A stretch of DNA of 11,986 bases from Treponema sp. (GTDB taxonomy: Bacteria; Spirochaetota; Spirochaetia; Treponematales; Treponemataceae), in contig JAEDFX010000073.1 in assembly GCA_016297805.1 (NCBI GenBank), positions 1 through 11,986 on the forward strand. Direction: 5' to 3'. Below, piece after piece: positions 1 to 7,199 of this stretch. The translations under genes and the position numbers were made by a program. The number at the start of each line of letters is the position of its first letter. Position 1 is the stretch's first letter. Below the pieces are notes generated by a model, which worked only from the letters and a program-made list of their open reading frames with translations, ran no database searches and was not told the origin of the DNA.

Positions 1-49
1 GGAACCGACGGATTAGCAATCCGTTGTATTACCGCTCTACCACACCTCC
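1..49 (-). tRNA. tRNA-Ser(GCU), partial (5' part only)
   Basis: Read on the minus strand, the 5' end is GGAGGTG at position 49, followed by a D arm closed by GTA/TAC, and a perfect five-pair anticodon stem ACGGA/TCCGT around the loop TTGCTAA, giving anticodon GCT (serine, AGC/AGU codons). The gene runs off the window inside the long variable arm, so the T arm and 3' end cannot be checked. It lies 8 nt downstream of tRNA-Ser(UGA) and is almost certainly processed from the same transcript. Confidence 0.9.
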
Positions 50-57
50 AGTAGAAT

Positions 58-143
58 CGGAGCGAGAGGGATTCGAACCCCCGGACCCGTGAAGATCAAC
101 GGTTTTCAAGACCGCCCCAGTACGACCGCTTTGGTATCGCTCC
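58..143 (-). tRNA. tRNA-Ser(UGA)
   Basis: A complete class II tRNA of 86 nt on the minus strand. The acceptor 5' strand GGAGCGA pairs with TCGCTCC, followed by discriminator G at position 58. The D stem is CCA/TGG. The anticodon loop CTTGAAA gives anticodon TGA (serine, UCA and wobble). A long variable arm with a four-pair stem (GATC/GGTC, one wobble) is typical of tRNA-Ser, and the T loop is TTCGAAT. CCA is not encoded: the bases after the discriminator are ATT, so the end must be added by nucleotidyltransferase. It is the first gene of a tandem pair with tRNA-Ser(GCU). Confidence 0.97.
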
Positions 144-157
144 AATAAGTGAGTATT

Positions 158-186
158 AATCTACAGGTTTTACAAAATAATGTCAA
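158..186 (-). promoter_or_regulatory. sigma-70-type promoter of the tandem serine tRNAs
   Basis: On the minus strand, TTGACA (186-181) is followed by a 17-base spacer and TAGATT (163-158). The predicted start is near 151, only about 8 nt before the mature 5' end of tRNA-Ser(UGA). The -35 box is a perfect match. Upstream of it lies an A/T-tract region (about 197-222) that could act as an UP element and is shared with the divergent promoter of the DUF308 gene. Confidence 0.8.
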
Positions 187-223
187 GGGATTTAGAAGAA
201 AAAAATAAAAAAATAAAAATTTA

Positions 224-252
224 TTGACTTTAGTAAAATTGATTCTTACATT
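224..252 (+). promoter_or_regulatory. sigma-70-type promoter of the DUF308 membrane protein
   Basis: TTGACT (224-229), a 17-base spacer, then TACATT (247-252); the predicted start is near 259, giving a leader of about 30 nt before the ATG at 290. The TTG at 224 is in frame with the gene and could be misread as a start codon, but it is the -35 box and has no ribosome binding site. The promoter is divergent from the tRNA promoter across an A-rich spacer. Confidence 0.75.
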
Positions 253-289
253 AAAATATATCAAAGAAATTTTTCCGGAGGATTGTTTT

Positions 290-889
290 ATGAAGAAATG
301 GAATTTGTATTATGGAATTATCATGGCTTTAATAGGCCTTCTGGTGATTATTTTCCCGGCATTCTGGGTGAAAGTTGTCGTAATCCTTCTTGGTCTGGCT
401 GCTGCTTGTTATGGTGTTTATGGACTTAAAGTAAATAAGGCAATCTTTGAAAATACAATGTATGAACGGACAATTCTTATTAAAAGTATTGCCAGTATTG
501 TTATTGGTGTAATGGCAATTTTGTTTCCTCTGGCTATTGGAAATGCTGCCTGGGCTGCCATGATTTGGGTTCTTATTATATATCTTATTCTTGCCGCGTT
601 AATGGGTTTTTATGCAGCTGCACTTTTAAAAGATTCTGGAATTCCTAGAAAAAAGTATTTTCTTGAAAATCTTGGACTTATTGCTGCTGCAGTATTACTA
701 ATTCTTGTTTCTCCAAAATCTTTGGGAACTGCAATTTTAAGAATTATTGGTGCTGTTGCCATGATTATTGGCATAGGTCTTATAATTTTTGAAATTCTTT
801 CAAAGAAAAAAGAAGTAGTAGTTGAAGTTACAACAGAACAGGTTGTGGATGAAACACCTGCTTCCTCAGAATCTGTAGATAATGAATAA
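290..889 (+). CDS. DUF308/HdeD-like six-helix membrane protein
   Basis: A 199-residue inner-membrane protein. Six hydrophobic segments are visible at roughly residues 6-23, 27-46, 64-83, 89-112, 127-142 and 147-170, arranged as short helix pairs separated by Lys/Arg-containing loops. This repeated two-helix layout is that of the DUF308 (HdeD-like) family. HdeD is linked to acid resistance in E. coli, but most members have no known role and none is claimed here. The C-terminal 25 or so residues are hydrophilic and acidic. The start at 290 is chosen because GGAGGA (277-282) sits 7 bases before it; the frame is open further upstream, but only through the promoter. It appears monocistronic, with its own promoter and a terminator just downstream. 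Confidence 0.85.
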   Translation: MKKWNLYYGIIMALIGLLVIIFPAFWVKVVVILLGLAAACYGVYGLKVNKAIFENTMYERTILIKSIASIVIGVMAILFPLAIGNAAWAAMIWVLIIYLILAALMGFYAAALLKDSGIPRKKYFLENLGLIAAAVLLILVSPKSLGTAILRIIGAVAMIIGIGLIIFEILSKKKEVVVEVTTEQVVDETPASSESVDNE

Positions 890-918
890 TTGAAAGCAAC
901 GCAATTTTAGTTTAATAT
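890..918 (+). promoter_or_regulatory. possible promoter for the SH3b lipoprotein operon
   Basis: TTGAAA (890-895), a 17-base spacer, and TAATAT (913-918). It begins immediately after the stop codon of the DUF308 gene, and its predicted start (about 925) falls at the base of the terminator hairpin. It is the best promoter match between the two genes, but the -10 box matches the consensus at only four of six positions. Confidence 0.4.
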
Positions 919-920
919 AG

Positions 921-958
921 AGGGACATGCCAAAGTTGGTATGTCCTTTATTTTTTTT
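921..958 (+). terminator. intrinsic terminator after the DUF308 gene
   Basis: GGACATGCC (923-931), loop AAAGTT, then GGTATGTCC (938-946) form a nine-pair stem with one G-U wobble, extended at the base by a further wobble and an A-T pair. It is followed by a T-rich tract to 958 with eight consecutive T. The shape is that of a rho-independent terminator. It lies only 14 bases ahead of the next start codon. Confidence 0.9.
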
Positions 959-972
959 AAATTGAAATGATT

Positions 973-2277
973 ATGAAAAAATTACTTTTACCATTATTTG
1001 CATTCTGTTCATTATTTTTATTGGCTGGTTGTTCCGACAAGGTTATGGGTTATTCTGTGGTTTTATGGAACATTCCTGAACAACAGATTCAGGCGGGAGA
1101 AGTTCTTCCTGTTTATATTAAATCAAATATTTCTCATGTTTACATTGTGGGAAAAGCTGATGGTACAAAGACTGAAATTCCATTGTGGCAGCTTACTGAG
1201 CCTGTAAAGAAAAATAAAATCGGTCCAATAGCAGACAGATATGCAGATAATGCTCACACTTATGCATCTGTAAAACTTGATGGACTTCCATGCCGTGCTG
1301 AGCCTGTAAATACTGCAAAGCAGGTGTATCGTCTGAGAAAAGGTGAAATTATCAAAATCCTTTATAAAGGAAAAGGTGCTGCTCCAATGGCAGGAAAAAA
1401 TGCCCTGGAAGGTGACTGGTATAGAATCCTTACAGATAATGGAACTTTAGGATGGTGTTTTTCTTATAATCTTAATCTTTATGAAACTGATGAGAATGGA
1501 AATAAAATAGGTGGCGAAGAAATTATTGAAGAAATTGAGGAAGATAAGTTCTGGGATGTTATTCTTGCAAACGTCTGGTATCCAGATTACTTCCGCACAA
1601 TGATTGATTCTGGCGATATTGATACATCAAAACTTCATCCTTCATATAAGTTTGATATAGATGAAGAGAACAACAAAGTAAGTCTTAATACACCAGCAAT
1701 TCATGAGAACTGGGCATTCAATGGTTATACAAAAACAGATGACCGTGAGTATACATTAAAAGATATTCCTATGAAAATAATTTATAGAAATGCCGGTTAT
1801 ATCGTTTTACGTTATACAGATGCCAGTGGTAAACCTCAGGATTTGAATTTTGTGACTATTGCAGAGGATATTTCTGAAATTATTGCAAAGGAAAAGGAAC
1901 GTCGTAATCAGGAATATATGCAAATCTGGTCTCATGGTCCAGTTTATACAAGTTCAAGCTATGGAAAATTGACTTTTAATGAGGATAGCGTTATTCAATG
2001 GACAGGCTTTAAGCTGCTGGTTCCAAATGTTATTCCTGCGGGTTCAAAAAATACAGGTTCTGCAGTTGTAAAGTATTCTCTGACAAAATCATTAAAGGCT
2101 AATTACGATGGTGTTGTTACCTTTAAGTTTGATAATTCATCAGATGAAGTAAACTTCCTTTATAAACTCGAAGGTGATAGTCTTAGACTTGAAGATACAA
2201 TTGGAGCTTCTAAAAACGGTACTCAGATTACAAGTCGCGGTACAAGTCCTGTAATCATTTTCTTTAAGAAAAAATAA
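973..2277 (+). CDS. SH3b-domain lipoprotein of unknown function
   Basis: A 434-residue predicted lipoprotein. The N-terminus MKKLLLPLFAF leads into a hydrophobic core and the lipobox LAGC, with Cys20 as the expected acylated residue, so the mature protein should be membrane-anchored outside the cytoplasm. Residues about 98-170 look like a bacterial SH3 (SH3_3/SH3b) domain: a LPCRAEP strand, a KGEIIKILYKGKG turn, a DWYRI strand and a closing GWCFSYNL. Such domains often bind peptidoglycan or peptides, but no ligand can be assigned. The rest (about 190-434) contains a W/Y-rich beta-type region that I do not recognise. Starts at 967 and 973 are both possible; neither has a Shine-Dalgarno sequence, and 973 gives the more typical signal peptide. 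It is first in a run of five genes, 21 bases ahead of the ABC-F gene. Confidence 0.8.
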   Translation: MKKLLLPLFAFCSLFLLAGCSDKVMGYSVVLWNIPEQQIQAGEVLPVYIKSNISHVYIVGKADGTKTEIPLWQLTEPVKKNKIGPIADRYADNAHTYASVKLDGLPCRAEPVNTAKQVYRLRKGEIIKILYKGKGAAPMAGKNALEGDWYRILTDNGTLGWCFSYNLNLYETDENGNKIGGEEIIEEIEEDKFWDVILANVWYPDYFRTMIDSGDIDTSKLHPSYKFDIDEENNKVSLNTPAIHENWAFNGYTKTDDREYTLKDIPMKIIYRNAGYIVLRYTDASGKPQDLNFVTIAEDISEIIAKEKERRNQEYMQIWSHGPVYTSSSYGKLTFNEDSVIQWTGFKLLVPNVIPAGSKNTGSAVVKYSLTKSLKANYDGVVTFKFDNSSDEVNFLYKLEGDSLRLEDTIGASKNGTQITSRGTSPVIIFFKKK

Positions 2278-2298
2278 AACTTAAAATAGAGAGAAAAT

Positions 2299-4227
2299 AT
2301 GGCTTTTGTTCAATTCTCCCAGGTATCTCTTGCATTTGGTGACAGAGATATCTTAAAAAATGTAACAATTAATTTGCAAACTGGCTCAAAGGTTGCCCTT
2401 ACAGGTTCTAATGGTGCCGGAAAATCAACATTAATTAAGGTTCTGGCAGGTCTTGTAAAACCAGACAGTGGTTCCCGGGCAGTCCAGAAGGATAGCCGTA
2501 TTGCCTACCTTCCACAGAGTGGTCTGACACATCATGGGTGTACACTTAAAGAAGAGGCAGATAAGGCTTTTGAATTTGGCTATGAAATGCAGCGCCAGAT
2601 TGATGCAATTGGGGATCAGCTGGCAAAGGGTGAAGGTAATACTGATGCACTTGTTCTTCGTCAGTCAGAATTGATTCAGGAGCTAGAAGATAGCGAATGG
2701 CATCGTCGTGATGCGGCAGCAGAATCAGTTTTGTTGGGTCTTGGTTTTACCCGTGAAGATTTTAATCGCAATACAGAAGAATTCTCTGGGGGATGGCAGA
2801 TGCGTATTGCTCTTGCCAAAGCTCTTATGCAGAATCCTGATATTCTCTTATTGGACGAACCTACCAACTACCTTGATATTGAAGCCCGCAGCTGGCTTGA
2901 ACAGTTCCTGCAGAATTATGGTGGCGGCTTCCTTCTTGTAAGTCATGACCGATATTTTCTTGATGTTACAATCAATGAAGTTTACGAGCTTTTTAACGGT
3001 GACCTAAAACGTTACCCTGGAAACTTTACACATTATGAAAAAGTTCGTGAAGTAGAATTAAAAACTCTTATTGCGGAATACGAGCAGCAGCAGCAGGAAA
3101 TCAATAAGCTGGAAGATTTTATTACACGTTTTGGTTATAAGGCAACAAAGGCTGCTCAGGCACAGGAATATCAGAAGCGTTTGGATAAAATGGTTCGTAT
3201 TGAAATTCCAGAATCCTTGAAAAAAATCCATTTCAGCTTTCCACCAGCTCCTCACAGCGGACGTCTTGTTTTGCGGATGAACAGTATCTGCAAAAGTTAT
3301 GACGGTAGTCGCAACGTTCTTGATAATCTGGAACTTACACTGGAAAACGGTGACCGGCTTGTAGTTGCAGGTCGTAATGGTGCTGGTAAATCAACATTAC
3401 TTAGAATTATTGCAAATCAGGATAAGGACTTTACAGGTGAAATTATTCCTGGTGCAGGTGTGCAGATTGGTTACTTCAGCCAGGATAATGCAGAAACTAT
3501 CAAAGGTAAGGAAACAATTCTTGAATATCTGGAAGCCCGAGCACCTCTTGAACTTATTCCAAAGCTTCGTGATATGCTGGGGGCTTTCTTATTCCGTGGT
3601 GATGACGTTTACAAATCTCTGGATGTACTTTCTGGTGGAGAAAAATCTCGTATTGCTCTTTTACAGTTGTTACTTAGCCCTGTAAATCTTCTTATTCTTG
3701 ATGAACCTACAAACCATCTGGATATTCATTCAAAGGATGTTCTTCTTAAGGCCTTGCAGGATTTTGGTGGTACTGTTGTGTTCGTTTCTCATGATAGAGG
3801 CTTTATTGAACAGCTGGCAACTCGTGTACTGGAACTTAAGCCTGGTGAGTTTAAAATTTTCCCTGGTGATTATGTTTACTATCTGGAACAGACTGGTCAG
3901 ATGGAAACAAAAGGGGAAATCAGTGTTTCTGATAATACTAAGGTTGAAGCAGTAGAAGAAACAGCTTCAGAAACAAAGCTTTCCTGGGAAGAACAGAAAA
4001 AGAAGGATGCAGAACGCCGTAAAATTGAACGGGAAGTGGAAAAGCTGGAAAAAGAAATTGAAGAGCTGGAAGCTAAAAAAGCCGAGCTGGATGCAAAAAT
4101 GGGTGACCCGGCAGTTTATTCTAATGGTGAAAAGGCAAAAGCAGTTCAGCGGGAAATAGATGAAGTTGCAGCAAAAATAGAAGAAGTTACTGCAAAATGG
4201 GAAGAAGCCAGCGAAAAGCTGATGTAG
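2299..4227 (+). CDS. ABC-F family ATPase (ribosome-associated type)
   Basis: A 642-residue protein with two fused ATP-binding cassettes and no membrane segments, which defines the ABC-F class. Cassette 1 has Walker A GSNGAGKST (36-44), signature FSGGWQMR (162-169) and Walker B ILLLDEPTNYLD (182-193). Cassette 2 has GRNGAGKST (358-366), LSGGEKSR (444-451) and LLILDEPTNHLD. Both catalytic Glu residues are present. A charged linker (about 240-300) separates the cassettes. The C-terminus, from about 570, is a Lys/Glu-rich coiled coil like the CTD of the Uup, YdiF and YheS subgroups. Family members act on the ribosome E site to relieve stalls or give antibiotic protection; architecture and length suggest a YdiF/YheS-like housekeeping type rather than a resistance factor, but I cannot separate these by eye. 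A purine-rich AGAGAGA lies 4 bases before the ATG. The gene is 19 bases ahead of the methylase. Confidence 0.93.
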   Translation: MAFVQFSQVSLAFGDRDILKNVTINLQTGSKVALTGSNGAGKSTLIKVLAGLVKPDSGSRAVQKDSRIAYLPQSGLTHHGCTLKEEADKAFEFGYEMQRQIDAIGDQLAKGEGNTDALVLRQSELIQELEDSEWHRRDAAAESVLLGLGFTREDFNRNTEEFSGGWQMRIALAKALMQNPDILLLDEPTNYLDIEARSWLEQFLQNYGGGFLLVSHDRYFLDVTINEVYELFNGDLKRYPGNFTHYEKVREVELKTLIAEYEQQQQEINKLEDFITRFGYKATKAAQAQEYQKRLDKMVRIEIPESLKKIHFSFPPAPHSGRLVLRMNSICKSYDGSRNVLDNLELTLENGDRLVVAGRNGAGKSTLLRIIANQDKDFTGEIIPGAGVQIGYFSQDNAETIKGKETILEYLEARAPLELIPKLRDMLGAFLFRGDDVYKSLDVLSGGEKSRIALLQLLLSPVNLLILDEPTNHLDIHSKDVLLKALQDFGGTVVFVSHDRGFIEQLATRVLELKPGEFKIFPGDYVYYLEQTGQMETKGEISVSDNTKVEAVEETASETKLSWEEQKKKDAERRKIEREVEKLEKEIEELEAKKAELDAKMGDPAVYSNGEKAKAVQREIDEVAAKIEEVTAKWEEASEKLM

Positions 4228-4246
4228 ACTTTATGTAGGAGTGGTT

Positions 4247-4969
4247 ATGGAAGAAAAGAAAATTGAAACTGCACTTTATTTAATTCCTGTAACTCTTGGT
4301 GAAACAGAAATCAATCAGGTTTTGCCATCTTACAATCACGATATTATCGTAAATATTAAACATTTTATTGTGGAAAATATCCGTTCTGCCCGTCGTTTTC
4401 TGAAAAAGGTAGAAAAATCAATAGATATTGATGAACTTACTTTTTATGAACTGAACCGTCATACAGATCGTAAATTTATCGGTCAGTATCTGGATGCACT
4501 GCGGGATGGAAAACCTGTTGGGATTATTTCAGAAGCAGGTTGTCCTGCTATTGCAGACCCTGGGGCAGATGTTGTAGCAATTGCCCAGCAGAAAGGTTAT
4601 AAGGTCGTTCCTCTTGTAGGTCCATCTTCCATTATTATGTCTGTTATGGGCAGCGGTTTTAATGGACAGAGCTTTGCATTCAATGGTTATCTGCCTGTGG
4701 AAATTCCTCAAAGAATCAAGGCTCTTAAAAAACTGGAGGCCAAGGTCTGGAATGATGATCAGACTCAACTTTTTATTGAAACTCCATACCGCAATGCAAA
4801 AATGTTCGAAACAATTGTAGGGTCCCTTAAACCAAATACAAAATTGTGCATAGCTGCAGGAATTACCTGTGCAGAAGAATATATTAAAACAAAAACAGTG
4901 GCTCAGTGGAAAAAAGAAAAACTTCCAGATTTAGGAAAAATACCAGCCATCTTCTTAATCGGAAAATGA
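4247..4969 (+). CDS. short RsmI-like SAM-dependent methyltransferase (tetrapyrrole methylase fold)
   Basis: A 240-residue member of the tetrapyrrole methylase superfamily, in the group that includes RsmI (ribose methylation of 16S rRNA C1402). The opening LYLIPVTLGET replaces RsmI's LYVVATPIGN-like start. The SAM-binding loop GIISEAGCPAIADPG (92-106) corresponds to the RsmI VSDAGTPxISDPG motif. VPLVGPSS (118-125) and a closing IPAIFLIGK are also family features. At 240 residues it lacks the extra C-terminal region of canonical RsmI (about 280 residues). It resembles the shorter COG0313 paralogues common in Bacteroidetes, so the rRNA target is uncertain and no symbol is given. The start at 4247 is preferred over GTG 4241 because AGGAG (4237-4241) is 5 bases upstream. 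Its stop codon overlaps the next start as ATGA. Confidence 0.85.
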   Translation: MEEKKIETALYLIPVTLGETEINQVLPSYNHDIIVNIKHFIVENIRSARRFLKKVEKSIDIDELTFYELNRHTDRKFIGQYLDALRDGKPVGIISEAGCPAIADPGADVVAIAQQKGYKVVPLVGPSSIIMSVMGSGFNGQSFAFNGYLPVEIPQRIKALKKLEAKVWNDDQTQLFIETPYRNAKMFETIVGSLKPNTKLCIAAGITCAEEYIKTKTVAQWKKEKLPDLGKIPAIFLIGK

Positions 4970-5508
4970 TTTTAAGAAAAGCCACTCTTTCAGATTTAGA
5001 TTCAATCATGAAAATTGAAAAAGCCTCCTTTATTCCTCAGATTCAGGAAGAGCGGGAGGTTTTTAAACAAAGAATTTTACGATGTCCAGAACTGTTTTTA
5101 GTATTTGAAGACCAGAAATCCCTGAACTTGTCGAACGGGCCAGTTGGTTATTTATGTGCAGAAACAATGCAGAAACTTCCCAAAGCACCTCAAGATTTGC
5201 AATTAGGACATCTGCCTGCATTGTCTGGAGCTTCTGCAGTTCCATATATATATATCAGTTCCTTTGCTTTGCTACCGGAATTTCGTGGCGGGGGAAATGG
5301 AAGAAAAATGTGGAATGAATCAATGGAATATTTCAAACAGGAATTTTCTCCATCAGCTTTATTGTTACTGGTAAATGAATTGTGGTGTGGAGCAAAGCAT
5401 ATTTATTCAGAATCTGGTTTTGAAACAATCAGAATTTTTGAAGATTTCTTCCCTTGCGAAGACGGAAGCTTTTCAAATGGAATATTAATGCAGAATCTGC
5501 TAGAATAA
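4966..5508 (+). CDS. GNAT-family N-acetyltransferase (AANAT-like)
   Basis: A 180-residue acetyltransferase. It begins with ILRKATLSDLDSIMKIEKASF, the usual GNAT beta1-alpha1. RILRCPELFLVFED (residues 36-49) recalls the CPELSLG segment of serotonin N-acetyltransferase. The acetyl-CoA pyrophosphate loop RGGGNG is at 107-112, followed by an alpha3 helix and the late IYSESGFETI segment equivalent to the common YxxxGF motif. The acceptor amine (small molecule or protein N-terminus) is unknown. The start at 4966 is chosen over upstream in-frame codons because it gives an ATGA overlap with the methylase stop, typical of translational coupling, and a normal GNAT N-terminus. Residues 52-58 are encoded by a REP-like palindrome (5120-5139) and look like an added beta-hairpin loop. 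An (AT)6 tract occurs at 5244-5255. Confidence 0.85.
   Translation: MILRKATLSDLDSIMKIEKASFIPQIQEEREVFKQRILRCPELFLVFEDQKSLNLSNGPVGYLCAETMQKLPKAPQDLQLGHLPALSGASAVPYIYISSFALLPEFRGGGNGRKMWNESMEYFKQEFSPSALLLLVNELWCGAKHIYSESGFETIRIFEDFFPCEDGSFSNGILMQNLLE
5120..5139. repeat. REP-like imperfect palindrome inside the acetyltransferase gene
   Basis: CCCTGAACTTGTCGAACGGG has interrupted dyad symmetry (CCC/GGG ends, TGA/CGA inside) and closely resembles the CCCTGAGCTTGTCGAAGGG palindrome that I recall as a dispersed repeat in many bacterial genomes. It is noticeably richer in G and C than its surroundings. It encodes SLNLSNG in the loop between the strand FLVFED and the strand PVGYLC. No second copy occurs in the window, so its repeat nature is inferred from memory of the motif. 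Confidence 0.4.
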
Positions 5509-5529
5509 AAAAATTAATGAGAAGTTGTG

Positions 5530-7188
5530 ATGAGTTTTAAGAAAAAAGTTTTATCAGTATTTGTAGTTTTAATCTCTATTTCTGCTTTTGCTGTAGATTT
5601 CTGGTCGGATATTCCTAATGAACGGCTTGCCAGACAGATTTCTGATGAAATGACAGACGCAGAACTTCTTTCCCAAACCTTTATGTTCGGTTGGGCTGGT
5701 GCTGAACCGCCAGAACTTTTGTATCAGTGGGTAGAGCGGGGACTTGGCAGCGTAAAAGTATTTGGTTGGAATACAGATGATATTCATCTTGTAGCAAAAT
5801 CAATTACTTCCCTGCAGAAAAGATCTGTAGCAGGGCGTTTCAAAATTCCTCTTTTTGTAGCAACTGACCAGGAAGGTGGGTGGATTCGTCATGTAAAAGG
5901 TGATACATCTATTACTCCAGGAAATATGGCAATTGGTGCCGCCGGTTATCCTGCAGATTCCTGGTATACAGCTTATTATATAAGTGAAGAAATCAAAGCT
6001 CTTGGAATCAACATGAACTTTGCCCCTACAGTAGACCTTTTTACAGATCATGATTCAACAATTATAGGAACCCGTTCCTTTGGTGAAGATCCTGATAAAG
6101 CAGGTATTCTTGGAGCAGCCTTTGCAGCAGGTTCTTCTGCAGCCGGGGTAATTCCAACAGCAAAACATTTTCCAGGACATGGAGATACCAGTCTGGACTC
6201 CCATGGAAAGCTTCCTGTAATCAATGTTAGTTTTGAAACCTTTAAAAATAGAGAGCTTGTTCCATATTTGTATCTTGTAAAGGAAAAGGTGTCTGCAATA
6301 ATGTCCGGACACTTAAGCTTTCCTCAGATAGAAACTTCCGGGGCTCCTGCGTCCCTTTCAAAATATTTCCTCACAGACCTGCTTAGAAATCAACTTGGTT
6401 ATGAAGGACTTATTATTACAGATGATATGATGATGGTTGGTGCTACTGCTTATGCCGGCTCTCTTTCTGAAGCTTTTAAAATGGCTCTTCAGGCAGGTAA
6501 TGATATTATCCTTTCATCAACAACAGCCCGCTTGAATGAAGCCTTGTGGACAAAGAATCTGGAACTGATGACTACAGATCGGGAATTCCGTAATTGTGTT
6601 AAGGATGCAGCTTATCGCGTAATAAAAAGTAAACTGGATTATTTTAAATCTGAAAATGCGGCTCCCTTGTATCCGAATCCAAATGAAGTAGATAATTACA
6701 TTCCTAGTAAAAAAGGACAGTCATTCTTCTTGGAACAGGCATGTCGCTCAGTAACAGTGGAAAAGCAGGGTACAATGCCACTTACAAAAGAAAATGCTGG
6801 TCGGGTTCTTTTGATGGGATCTTTGAACAGTTTTTTTCAATATGCAAAGCAGCGTTACCCAGATGCAGGTGAATTCCGCTATACTTACGATATTGGTCCA
6901 AATGAAACTCAATGGGTTTTGGATAATATTCATTCGGTAGCCGGTAATTATGATACTGTAATTATCTGCGTTGATAATGCCAGACATGTTAAGATTGCAG
7001 AATATTTTAAAAATAAAAAACAGAAGGTTATAGTATTAAATAATTATTCACCAATTCTTGCAGAGGATTTGTACTGGGTTGATACAATTCTTATGGGATA
7101 TAGCTGGCGTTGTGATTATTCTTTGCAGGCTATGATTTCTGCGTTAGCCGGCGAGTATACTCCTGCTGGGATAAAACCATATCATTAA
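5530..7188 (+). CDS. exported glycoside hydrolase family 3, beta-N-acetylhexosaminidase (NagZ-like)
   Basis: A 552-residue protein with a Sec signal peptide: MSFKKK, a hydrophobic stretch, then AFA with likely cleavage after Ala21. The GH3 barrel follows. PLFVATDQEGGWIRH is a substrate-binding strand typical of NagZ enzymes, and NMNFAPTVDLF and GTRSFGEDP are conserved family segments. KHFPGHGDT with DSH (212-225) supplies the Asp-His acid/base dyad that distinguishes N-acetylglucosaminidases from GH3 beta-glucosidases. TDDMMM carries the expected nucleophile Asp298. The last 150 or so residues form a second domain, as in the two-domain Bacillus type rather than the single-domain cytoplasmic enteric NagZ. 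The predicted activity is release of GlcNAc from muropeptides or chitin oligosaccharides outside the cytoplasm. The start at 5530 is supported by GAGAAG 5 bases upstream; GTG 5527 is the alternative. It is last in the five-gene run and convergent with the DTW gene, 11 bases away. Confidence 0.92.
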   Translation: MSFKKKVLSVFVVLISISAFAVDFWSDIPNERLARQISDEMTDAELLSQTFMFGWAGAEPPELLYQWVERGLGSVKVFGWNTDDIHLVAKSITSLQKRSVAGRFKIPLFVATDQEGGWIRHVKGDTSITPGNMAIGAAGYPADSWYTAYYISEEIKALGINMNFAPTVDLFTDHDSTIIGTRSFGEDPDKAGILGAAFAAGSSAAGVIPTAKHFPGHGDTSLDSHGKLPVINVSFETFKNRELVPYLYLVKEKVSAIMSGHLSFPQIETSGAPASLSKYFLTDLLRNQLGYEGLIITDDMMMVGATAYAGSLSEAFKMALQAGNDIILSSTTARLNEALWTKNLELMTTDREFRNCVKDAAYRVIKSKLDYFKSENAAPLYPNPNEVDNYIPSKKGQSFFLEQACRSVTVEKQGTMPLTKENAGRVLLMGSLNSFFQYAKQRYPDAGEFRYTYDIGPNETQWVLDNIHSVAGNYDTVIICVDNARHVKIAEYFKNKKQKVIVLNNYSPILAEDLYWVDTILMGYSWRCDYSLQAMISALAGEYTPAGIKPYH

Positions 7189-7199
7189 TAATAATTCTA

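Noticed and set aside
224..289. A longer N-terminus for the DUF308 protein starting at TTG 224
   Set aside because: That TTG is the -35 box of the promoter and lacks a ribosome binding site, whereas ATG 290 has GGAGGA at ideal spacing.
2299..4227. ABC-F gene as an antibiotic resistance determinant
   Set aside because: Architecture with a coiled-coil C-terminus and its place among housekeeping genes fit a general translation factor; no mobile context is present.
5244..5255. (AT)6 dinucleotide run inside the acetyltransferase gene as a possible phase-variation switch
   Set aside because: Only six units, encoding a plausible YIYI strand, in a gene with no surface role; too short to call a contingency locus.
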